Assembly: GCA_938021455.1 (NCBI GenBank)
Contig: CALIGP010000018.1
Location: 1-11,755 of the forward strand
Direction: 5' to 3'
DNA length: 11,755 nucleotides
Source: an uncultured Lewinella sp.
GTDB taxonomy: Bacteria; Bacteroidota; Bacteroidia; Chitinophagales; Saprospiraceae
Shown here: positions 1 to 6,982 of the stretch, piece after piece
How the letters are laid out: every line of letters begins with the position of its first letter
Numbering within the stretch: the stretch's first letter is position 1
Made by a program: the position numbers and the translations under genes
The notes under the pieces: generated by a model
Told to the model about the DNA's origin: nothing
What the model saw: the letters and a program-made list of their open reading frames with translations, nothing else
Database searches by the model: none

Positions 1-134
1 TCTCCGTGCGGACGGGCAATCAGGCGAATTTCGGTAAGGCTGTCCGTTGCCGTTTCAGCAAGGGTGTTTTGCGCCGCAGCGCAGGTGCAAAGTGCGGACA
101 CAAACAGCAGGGGGAGTAATAGGCAGCGGATCAT
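1..134 (-). CDS. Secreted protein, N-terminal 44 residues only (runs off the window)
   Basis: This is the start of a minus-strand gene whose remainder lies beyond position 1. The ATG at 134-132 overlaps the stop of the upstream giant gene (131-133) in an ATGA arrangement, so translational coupling is expected. No Shine-Dalgarno sequence is present; the start is preceded by an A run, as is common in Bacteroidota. The first 21 or so residues form a clear signal peptide: Met-Ile-Arg, then a Leu/Val-rich core, ending in LCTCAAAQ with likely cleavage after the Ala run before Gln. It does not fit a lipobox well. The mature start (NTLAETATDSLTEIRLIARP) resembles the first strand of the fibronectin-III-like domains often found in proteins next to giant secreted Bacteroidota proteins, but too little is visible to assign a family. 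It is probably made together with the giant protein and exported by the Sec pathway. Confidence 0.8.
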   Translation of the reverse strand, partial: MIRCLLLPLLFVSALCTCAAAQNTLAETATDSLTEIRLIARPHG

Positions 135-3100
135 TTTTCAGGGCTTTGGTGGTTGACGGCAGGCAGTTGAAACTGGATGGGCTTGAATCCCAGGATGAAT
201 TCATATTCACCTGCTGGACGAACGGGGTAGGGGAAGTAGGTATAGGTGTTCGCTCCCGTGGGTTTGTCCAGATAGCTCCGTATCTGTCGGTAATAGAAGT
301 GATAAAATGATCGGTTACCGCTAAGCTGATATCCGGTTAGATCACCCAGGTGTGCGGGGTCGCAATTATTGCAGCTTACGTTACAGTCGCTGAGTTCATG
401 CTCGGGAAACACGGAGCCATCCGGGGCGAAGTTGTCTCGCAACTCCTCAATACCATCTGAGAGTGCCCGGCGCAACTGGACGTAGTCCTGGAAAGTGACC
501 CACTCGGTAAAGTCGATTAGGGCGACTTTATAACTTTGTTGGGCGGGCATATACTCCACCCCGGGATCATTTCCTGCAAGACTAATTTCACTGATGCCAC
601 CAAATAGGTCGATGGGCTGTACGGCCTCAATCTCTGCATCGGAAAGTATCTTGCGGTTGTCGCTTACGCCACTACCTCCGAGCCCTTCTCCGTTGGGCCC
701 CCACTGTACAAATTCCACGGTCTGCTTTTCGTAATCATAGTTGGACCCAAATCCGGATGCCGGAATGGCCAACCGACGTTGATAAGCGTTTCTGCCAAAG
801 GGACTAATCGATCCAAAGCGGTTGTCGTCGTTGAAGACGGAGTAGGCGTAACCACCGAATTTCAGGTAGTCTTCCCACATGAAGGGGCCGTCTTCGTGCA
901 GCGGAGCGTTATCCTTCCCACCAGGACGGGTAGAACCACCAATTTCCTGTCCCTCCACGGCCGGGAAATTCTCGGTGCACCAGCCAAAATCACTCTGGAA
1001 CGGGCGGGCGTAAAGCCCCCCGGTACTACCGTAATTTCGCCTGTAAAAGGTATGCTCCCGCCATTGCCCCTGCGAGCCACCAATATCTACGGCTGGATAA
1101 AACCTTTGGTCGAAATCCTTATGGGCCAGCCGTTGCTCTCCGTCCCAGACCTTGAAAGACTGTTGTCGGTACTTGGTCTCATAACGGTCAAAGGGCTCTT
1201 CACTTCGGACGATGATGTAGGGTAGGTCGATTGATTCTTTGACCTCTTCATAATTGTCATCCGTAAGAATCGCCGTCGTATAACTTCGATTCTGGCTGCC
1301 AACGGGATTACTCACACCCGCAATTTTTTGGTTTAGGGTGGTGAAGGAAGACGTTCGGAAGTACCAGGTTTTCTGGTTCTTTGGCCAGAGGCTTTTTTCA
1401 ACGGTCGCAGAAGTCCGCCCCCGGCTTTTCAACTCCCGGCTTTCCCGTTCCAGGGTGCCGTTATCTCCTCCGGGGTTCTGCACGATGACCGCACCACCAA
1501 TACCCCATCCGTCATCATCATCGTTGCCACCATTTCCCATAAGCCCCATCTCTGGTTCGAAGGGCGGGTCGGGCCCCGGAGGGAGTTGTTCAGTGGTATA
1601 GGAGGCCGTCTGACTTATCCCGTTTGTTTGTTGCTGTTGGTTGCCAGCGAATTGATAGCCATTGTTACTGTTGGAAGGGTAACCCACCTGGCCCTGATTG
1701 GCAAAGCTTACCTGCATACTACCAATTATGCTTCCTCCACTGTCATCGTCGTCATCATTATTGCTTCCGGGCGTAACTACGGCCAGTCCCATCTCCGGAG
1801 GAGTGTATAGGTTAAGATCCACCAGGGCTACTTCCGTATTGGCCTCCTCCGTTCCGGCGGGAGGATAGTATAACCGCAAAAGGTCGGCCTTATAAATTGT
1901 GTTGGGGGCAAAGCCGTTTGCGGGCATAGTGAAAGAAATGCCCTCGTCTGCATCAACGGAGGTAACGGGGGCGTCCCGTTGCATCCCGCTGGCGACGCTG
2001 GTAAATCGAACGACGTATTCAAAAGTGCCATCCGGGTCCAGCTTGTCGTCTTCATTGGGTTGGTTGCGGAACAGTTCTTCTGACTGGACGGTCCCGAAGT
2101 CAATCCTTCCCGTTTGATGATCTCCTGGGGTGAAGTACATCTGCCGGCGGAAGGGTACCGTACTACTGATACTTCCCCTTAGTAGCCGGTCAGGTGCGGG
2201 GCCGGTCTTAAACTCGATTGTCTTGTCTTGCATCGGGAGGAAGTACTTATTTACGGCACCATTTGGACCATCGTAGCGAAGCCCCTGTACCCGTAGCTCT
2301 ACCTTGATCCAGTGCTTAGCCGGTAGGGCACCGGGGTCGAAAAAAGCGGCATAACCTTCCGTGTCGTAGCTGGCGTCGAGGTCCGCGTGTATCTCCTGCC
2401 AGGTATCACTCTTTTTCTTTCGGGCAGAGACCTTGCAGTATACTTTTCGGTAGCCATAATAATTTACCTGTCCGTCGTCTTCCTCAATCTCCAAGGCATG
2501 GTTGGGGAAGTTAAAACTCGCCTGTGGTGCCGTGAAAATGCTCCGGCCAGTAGCCCCGTCATCGGGGTCAAGTTGCTCAACGATGGGGATTTCATCGAAA
2601 ATACCACCTTCTCCGTTCCAGCAATCCACCTTTTCGCCAAACTCAAAACTTACGTTCGTGTCGAACTTGATCAGTTTGCCGAGCGCTCGGCCGTGAAGGC
2701 GGGCCGTTCCCTTGATCCATATCGGGTTAGGGCCGGCAAAGTCGAGGCGGGCGGCAGCGTCCAGCTCCAAAAACTTGAACGTTCTCGTTTTGCCAAATAA
2801 ACGCCCCTTTACGCTACCAGCGATGTGCATGTGCGCATAGGCTTTTCCGTCGGCGTACCAGCCGTTGATGCCGAAATCATCGGCATCGCAGACGCCATCG
2901 AGGTCGCGCAGGGCCAGATCGAAACCCCAGAGCCAACCCACTTCCAGTTGGAATATCCTGGCGTTAAAATCCAGATCCATGGAACGGGCCATGCCAAAAG
3001 CGAAGCCCGTCTGGGTGGTGTTAGGCGGCAGGTTTTGTTGGGGTACCGATTTACCGTCTTCGGCAAATGTCTGGTTGACAACGGAGGGAACTCCCGGTTG

Positions 3101-6100
3101 CCCCTGGGGCCATACATTGCCCATCACGAAGTACAGGTTTTGCGTGCTTTCCAGGGAGGCGAAGCCAAAGTCAATACCTGTCTTTATGCTTACCCGACTG
3201 TCGTCATCCTGTGGCTCCACTCCGTCGGTCCATTGTCCGAGCCAGAACCACCAGTCTACGCCACCGCCGGTGGAGAAGCCGGCGTAGAGCGGCGCGGAGA
3301 CGTCTACGTCAACGGCTTTCGGGAGGCTGAAGTCCATTCCTCCTTCAACAGTGAGGGTGAATATCTGATCGTCAAAATCGAGCTTTAGTTCTCCGGTTCC
3401 GGAGATGAGGGCACTACTCCGGTCACTCATCGGCTGCACGACGTAGACGCCGCCGCCGAGGGTGATTTCATCGACGCTGAAATCTTCGCCAATGGTCATG
3501 GTGAATTCCAGGTCAGCGTTAACGGCTCGCTGACTTCCGCTGATGCCCGTTACCAGCGTCATGCTAAATCCGAAGTTGCCTTCCGTTGGGGTGAAGGTCG
3601 CCGAGGAGCCCGGGTCATCATTGCCCTGGGCCTGTGGGGCCAGGTTGTCGGGGTCGTAGGTGATAAACTGACCGATGTTGCTCTCCCGTTCCATATTTCG
3701 CCAGATGCCTCCGCCAAAGCCATAAATGGAGAAAGGGGTAGACCCCAGTTGAATGCCTGGGTCGGGTAGCATGAGCAGGGCATCCGTCATGAAGTAACGG
3801 TATCCGTCGGGGGCACGGCCTACCTGCAGGCGGACGTCAAAGCCCGCGCCGATATTCGCAATGTTCATGCCAATGGCGGCGGCAAATCCGTCGCCGTAAA
3901 GATCATCTCCGTCGTATACTTCTAACTCTCCATACAGTGAAACAAGGTTGAGCTCCGCCTCAATACTTACGGCATTGAGCTGGGTGCGGTCGTAGCTGTA
4001 CTGCCCGTTTTCTCGCCGACCAATAATGGTGAACACCGTATTACCATCGAAGCCATTAGCGGAATTGGTAAACTTCAACCCGAGGTCGAATTGAAGGCCT
4101 ATGTCAATATTGTTGGGCGCTAACTCCAGCACTACGTCATTGAGTTGAAGCGGAATATTTAGCATACTGCCCTGGTTGACGTCCTCCAGGTCCAGGCCAA
4201 ATTGACCGGTGACGGAGGGATTATCCCCGCCAACAATGTTGAAATTCTGAAAATCGAACCCTGGCAGGTGGAACTGGCTGACGGAGAGTTCCTCTTCCTC
4301 CGCATTACCGTCCCAGCCCAGGCTAATGCTGCCGTGTAGATTAGTTTCCGGGACGAAACTGTTGCCTACTTTAGAAAAGCTAAAGGTAGAGTTTTCGGCC
4401 AGCTCAATGTCGGCCAGCCACATATCTACCTCTAGCTCCTGCCCTAGTTCCAGGGCGAACGTAAAGTCTTCGTCGTTGCCCAAAGGAGCGGTGAAGTTTA
4501 CCTCCGTATCTCCAATCGGAAGTTTGATCCGCCCATCAAAGCTGGCGGCGTAAAAGCTGGAGGCCCTGATGTCCAGCTCAAGACCATCAACTCCTAGGGC
4601 CCAGCCTCCCAGGCTTCCCTCATCGATGGATAATAACTCGCCGTTCAGATTCAGCATTGTCCACAATCCCTGAGCGTCCAACAAGAGGTCTTCCGCAGCG
4701 AGGCTAATGTCAAAGCCTTCCGGAAATAAGACATCGAATGCTGATAGGTACAAACCCTGCCAAAGATTAGGCTGCCCAGCGTCGGGGTGGCTGGCCGGAA
4801 GGCTAAGACCAGCGGGGTTCTCGTTGCTAGAATGATCGTAGACCCACTCTGTTTTATCGTAGTTGAAGGAGAGGCTTTCTCCGGCTTCCGCTACGGCGTT
4901 TTCGGGGGCGAGCTCCACGCTGCCCATCCAATTCTGGTAGTCCGTTACACTAGCGGTGATGCGAGCGGAGAAAGGATTTCCTTCTGGCATAAGGTCCTCC
5001 GAAAAGGCCATGGTGAAGTCCACCGCAAGTTCCTCGATCCCATTTTCATCCCATTGTAGTCGGTTACCTTCTTCTCCTCCGGCAAAGGTCATAGACACGC
5101 CGGGGCTTAAGGCATAAGTGATGTCGTCAGCGAGCAACAAGTCCATATCCTGCCCCAGATTATCGTCATTCAGGCAAGCACCTTTCCCGATTAGTAAAAG
5201 CCTTCGGTTTCCCTGCGCTTCGGGTAATTCTACTTTCGCAAAGAGGTCAAGGCTGGCACTTCCGGGGCCGAAACTCATCCCCGTAACGATCAGGTCCATC
5301 CCATCACCGGCAATGCCCAGCGGCAGATTGATCGCCGGACCCGGGGCTCCGCCCCCGGGGTCAATCCAGTTGTTGCCCTGGGCTACCTGGTCTGCCAGCT
5401 GCAATGCGGTGGCTTCGGTCAGGTTGTCCAGGTCGGGGTTGCCACTGCTTATGGCGGAGATACTTACGTTGTCTCCCACCACCTCGTTACTTTGGTTGAC
5501 CTCCAGACCAGTAAAACTTACGTTGACGAAGGTGTTCAGACTTTCCACCAGAATCCGGCCATTGCCCGCTAGCGGCGTTTGCCCACCCGTGTTCAATACC
5601 AGGTCAAAGCCAGCAACGGTAACCGTCTGCCCCGGAGTAAGTGTTGTTGGGTAGTGGGTGATAACTCCGGGAGGCTGTTCTGCACAAGCTTGCATCGCCA
5701 GCTGCTGGCCGGGGGTATCATTTTGAAACTGCCCGGGACCACTATTGTTGCTACCATTGGTATTCCCTCCTCCGGTGTCAGCCAGCACAGCGCCAGTATT
5801 AATTACGCTAAAGCCTTCAGCATACAAGAACTGGTGCACTACGCTTTGCCCTCCCTGCGCGAACAGCAAATTTCCTGCCGGATCATAAGCCGTTACCTGA
5901 ACCGCATAATGACGCCCTGGAGTCAGGGGAGGTAAGGCCAGGTCATAAATCAGATTGGTGGTCACCAGATTGTCGACTTCGTAGAGCGGGCGGGTAGCGG
6001 ACAGCAAGAAGGCATCAGATCGGTTATTGAGCCCGAGCTCGTCCAGATCAAAGAGCGCAAAGCGGTAATGGGTCTGGCCGGGAATACCCGTTGCCGACCA

Positions 6101-6688
6101 GAGGAAGTTTAAGAATTGAGGCTCCTGGGCGGTGATGGACTCCTGATCGAATGGCCAGATGATGAGTGGAGGCTCGTGCTGGCGGACAAAGAAAAGGTCG
6201 CAGCCAAAATTATTACTGAGGGACTCGTTTGTCGTAAAATCACGTGCTTCTACGCAGAGGGAGTAACTACCCTCGGGGATGGTTTCGCTGGCAAAGAGGC
6301 GGTCAAAGTCAATGCCTTCCAGCAGAATATCGTCTTGGGTGGGCGTGCCGAACAGCGCATTTAATTCCCGGTAGGTTAGTGTGAGCGTTTCACCGGGGCT
6401 GATGGTAAGCGGAGAGAGTGGTTGATAGGTAGGCCGGGGAGCTGCGCTGAGCCCCCGGTCAGAACTCAGGGTAGGGATGAGTTTTAACTGCCGGACCTGA
6501 GTACCCACGTTCGTGACGATGACACGGATATCCGCGTCAAACTCCAGATAGGCCTCCCAGTAAATAGGCGGAGGATTTGGTACAATCACGCTGAGGCGAA
6601 TCTCCTGGGCGCTACCGCAGGTGCAAAGAATGGACCATAGGAGCAGGGTGAAGACTAGCTGCCTTCTCGGTTTCAGTGTCAGATTCAT
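131..6688 (-). CDS. Giant secreted beta-rich protein, TANFOR-like N-terminal domain (2185 aa)
   Basis: The ATG at 6688 is preferred because it is followed directly by a Sec signal peptide (basic MNLTLKPRRQ, hydrophobic LVFTLLLWSIL, cleavage after GSA near residue 27). The frame stays open upstream to a GTG at 6817, but that would bury the signal under 43 extra residues. Residues 29-165 form a beta-rich domain with Cys145 and Cys163 (possible disulfide) and a 'PEGSYSLCVEARD' motif; from memory this resembles the start of large Bacteroidota proteins named TANFOR domain-containing. Residues 170-295 look Ig/FN3-like. A Gly/Asn linker (about 300-320) leads into more than 1000 residues of alternating hydrophobic/polar strands. 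Residues 1631-1735 are a low-complexity Asp/Asn/Gln region, and a Cys cluster lies at 2102-2109. I recognise no catalytic motif, and no C-terminal type IX sorting domain is evident. A surface, adhesive or structural role is inference. The gene is intact and coupled to the next secreted gene. Confidence 0.82.
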   Translation of the reverse strand: MNLTLKPRRQLVFTLLLWSILCTCGSAQEIRLSVIVPNPPPIYWEAYLEFDADIRVIVTNVGTQVRQLKLIPTLSSDRGLSAAPRPTYQPLSPLTISPGETLTLTYRELNALFGTPTQDDILLEGIDFDRLFASETIPEGSYSLCVEARDFTTNESLSNNFGCDLFFVRQHEPPLIIWPFDQESITAQEPQFLNFLWSATGIPGQTHYRFALFDLDELGLNNRSDAFLLSATRPLYEVDNLVTTNLIYDLALPPLTPGRHYAVQVTAYDPAGNLLFAQGGQSVVHQFLYAEGFSVINTGAVLADTGGGNTNGSNNSGPGQFQNDTPGQQLAMQACAEQPPGVITHYPTTLTPGQTVTVAGFDLVLNTGGQTPLAGNGRILVESLNTFVNVSFTGLEVNQSNEVVGDNVSISAISSGNPDLDNLTEATALQLADQVAQGNNWIDPGGGAPGPAINLPLGIAGDGMDLIVTGMSFGPGSASLDLFAKVELPEAQGNRRLLLIGKGACLNDDNLGQDMDLLLADDITYALSPGVSMTFAGGEEGNRLQWDENGIEELAVDFTMAFSEDLMPEGNPFSARITASVTDYQNWMGSVELAPENAVAEAGESLSFNYDKTEWVYDHSSNENPAGLSLPASHPDAGQPNLWQGLYLSAFDVLFPEGFDISLAAEDLLLDAQGLWTMLNLNGELLSIDEGSLGGWALGVDGLELDIRASSFYAASFDGRIKLPIGDTEVNFTAPLGNDEDFTFALELGQELEVDMWLADIELAENSTFSFSKVGNSFVPETNLHGSISLGWDGNAEEEELSVSQFHLPGFDFQNFNIVGGDNPSVTGQFGLDLEDVNQGSMLNIPLQLNDVVLELAPNNIDIGLQFDLGLKFTNSANGFDGNTVFTIIGRRENGQYSYDRTQLNAVSIEAELNLVSLYGELEVYDGDDLYGDGFAAAIGMNIANIGAGFDVRLQVGRAPDGYRYFMTDALLMLPDPGIQLGSTPFSIYGFGGGIWRNMERESNIGQFITYDPDNLAPQAQGNDDPGSSATFTPTEGNFGFSMTLVTGISGSQRAVNADLEFTMTIGEDFSVDEITLGGGVYVVQPMSDRSSALISGTGELKLDFDDQIFTLTVEGGMDFSLPKAVDVDVSAPLYAGFSTGGGVDWWFWLGQWTDGVEPQDDDSRVSIKTGIDFGFASLESTQNLYFVMGNVWPQGQPGVPSVVNQTFAEDGKSVPQQNLPPNTTQTGFAFGMARSMDLDFNARIFQLEVGWLWGFDLALRDLDGVCDADDFGINGWYADGKAYAHMHIAGSVKGRLFGKTRTFKFLELDAAARLDFAGPNPIWIKGTARLHGRALGKLIKFDTNVSFEFGEKVDCWNGEGGIFDEIPIVEQLDPDDGATGRSIFTAPQASFNFPNHALEIEEDDGQVNYYGYRKVYCKVSARKKKSDTWQEIHADLDASYDTEGYAAFFDPGALPAKHWIKVELRVQGLRYDGPNGAVNKYFLPMQDKTIEFKTGPAPDRLLRGSISSTVPFRRQMYFTPGDHQTGRIDFGTVQSEELFRNQPNEDDKLDPDGTFEYVVRFTSVASGMQRDAPVTSVDADEGISFTMPANGFAPNTIYKADLLRLYYPPAGTEEANTEVALVDLNLYTPPEMGLAVVTPGSNNDDDDDSGGSIIGSMQVSFANQGQVGYPSNSNNGYQFAGNQQQQTNGISQTASYTTEQLPPGPDPPFEPEMGLMGNGGNDDDDGWGIGGAVIVQNPGGDNGTLERESRELKSRGRTSATVEKSLWPKNQKTWYFRTSSFTTLNQKIAGVSNPVGSQNRSYTTAILTDDNYEEVKESIDLPYIIVRSEEPFDRYETKYRQQSFKVWDGEQRLAHKDFDQRFYPAVDIGGSQGQWREHTFYRRNYGSTGGLYARPFQSDFGWCTENFPAVEGQEIGGSTRPGGKDNAPLHEDGPFMWEDYLKFGGYAYSVFNDDNRFGSISPFGRNAYQRRLAIPASGFGSNYDYEKQTVEFVQWGPNGEGLGGSGVSDNRKILSDAEIEAVQPIDLFGGISEISLAGNDPGVEYMPAQQSYKVALIDFTEWVTFQDYVQLRRALSDGIEELRDNFAPDGSVFPEHELSDCNVSCNNCDPAHLGDLTGYQLSGNRSFYHFYYRQIRSYLDKPTGANTYTYFPYPVRPAGEYEFILGFKPIQFQLPAVNHQSPEK
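1500..1798 (-). repeat. Duplicated PEMGL-Asp-run segment flanking a Gln/Asn-rich linker
   Basis: Within the giant protein, residues 1631-1652 and 1712-1730 carry two related segments 81 residues apart. Each has PEMGL, then a short Gly/Asn spacer, then a run of Asp (five in the first copy, four in the second), then Gly-rich and hydrophobic residues. Between them is a Ser/Asn/Gln-rich stretch with a QQQQ run and a Pro-rich end. This looks like a flexible, strongly acidic hinge between the beta-rich body and the C-terminal 450 residues. Calcium binding is possible from the Asp runs, but no canonical EF-hand or dockerin loop is seen. Confidence 0.6.
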
Positions 6689-6740
6689 GGGTTTGGGATA
6701 AAAAGTGGGATAGGCCTCTGAATACTTCTCTAAGCAGTGA

Positions 6741-6748
6741 CAAATATC
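6741..6748 (-). promoter_or_regulatory. Candidate -7 promoter element of the giant secreted gene
   Basis: On the minus strand this reads GATATTTG, a 7 of 8 match to the Bacteroidota -7 consensus TAnnTTTG. It lies 53 bases upstream of the ATG at 6688, giving a predicted 5' leader of roughly 45 bases. No TTG -33 element is found 19-21 bases upstream, which would fit a promoter that needs an activator, or a chance match. The assignment is weak. Confidence 0.3.
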
Positions 6749-6768
6749 CTGCCTTACCCTGCCTCTGA

Positions 6769-6814
6769 CCGGGAATATTTGCCCATTTAGCGGGACATTT
6801 GTCCCACATCCCGG
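6769..6814 (-). promoter_or_regulatory. Nested inverted and direct repeats, candidate operator
   Basis: A perfect 14-base palindrome (GGGACA-TT-TGTCCC on the plus strand) occupies 6792-6805. It lies inside an outer inverted repeat CCGGGA (6769-6774) / TCCCGG (6809-6814). Read on the minus strand, GGG(A)CAAAT occurs twice (6805-6797 and 6784-6777) about 20-21 bases apart, close to two helical turns. Paired direct half-sites with about this spacing are typical of AraC-family regulators, and the neighbouring gene encodes a protein ending in such a domain. The block lies 21-66 bases upstream of the candidate -7 element, overlapping the place where a -33 box is missing. Its role as an operator for the adjacent regulator is inference. 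Confidence 0.4.
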
Positions 6815-6884
6815 CACGATATTCTCTTAGCTTAGGGTGTTGCTTCAGTGATTCCGCAAGAATTACGGTTCTAGAAGGCGTAAA

Positions 6885-6916
6885 TTGCAGGCACAGGGTA
6901 TGCCCTGTGCCTGCAA
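6885..6916 (-). terminator. 14-bp perfect hairpin, probable terminator after the hybrid regulator
   Basis: Arms TTGCAGGCACAGGG (6885-6898) and CCCTGTGCCTGCAA (6903-6916) pair perfectly over 14 bp around a four-base loop. On the minus-strand transcript the hairpin begins 67 bases after the regulator's stop codon and is followed by only a short U stretch (UUUA), so it is a strong hairpin with a weak tail. It separates the regulator transcript from the giant secreted gene, which starts about 197 bases further on. A partial extra copy of one arm lies at 6927-6933 and could pair alternatively (see findings). Confidence 0.6.
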
Positions 6917-6935
6917 GTCAGCATCATTGCAGGTC

Positions 6936-6952
6936 CGATTCCTCCGGAATCG
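6936..6952 (-). repeat. Small 7-bp hairpin between the regulator stop and the main terminator
   Basis: CGATTCC (6936-6942) and GGAATCG (6946-6952) form a 7-bp stem with a three-base loop. It starts about 31 bases downstream of the regulator's stop on the minus strand and comes just before the larger hairpin. It has no U tract, so it may only protect the 3' end of the message or may be incidental. Confidence 0.4.
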
Positions 6953-6982
6953 TGTTAAAAACCCGGCGTAACACTCTATCTC

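Noticed and set aside
1500..1798. Frameshift or assembly-error suspicion at the low-complexity Asp/Gln region
   Set aside because: The frame continues intact through both Asp runs, and the protein on each side has consistent character, so no disruption is supported.
2825..3388. Long plus-strand open frame antisense to the giant gene (187 codons)
   Set aside because: It lies wholly inside the giant gene, its translation resembles no family, and the minus-strand frame has a coherent protein. It is a shadow of the codon use on the other strand; the same holds for the 178-codon plus-strand frame at 5118-5654.
6689..6817. Upstream extension of the giant protein to a GTG at 6817
   Set aside because: It would put 43 residues before a complete signal peptide and run through the repeat block and candidate promoter. 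The ATG at 6688 explains the data better.
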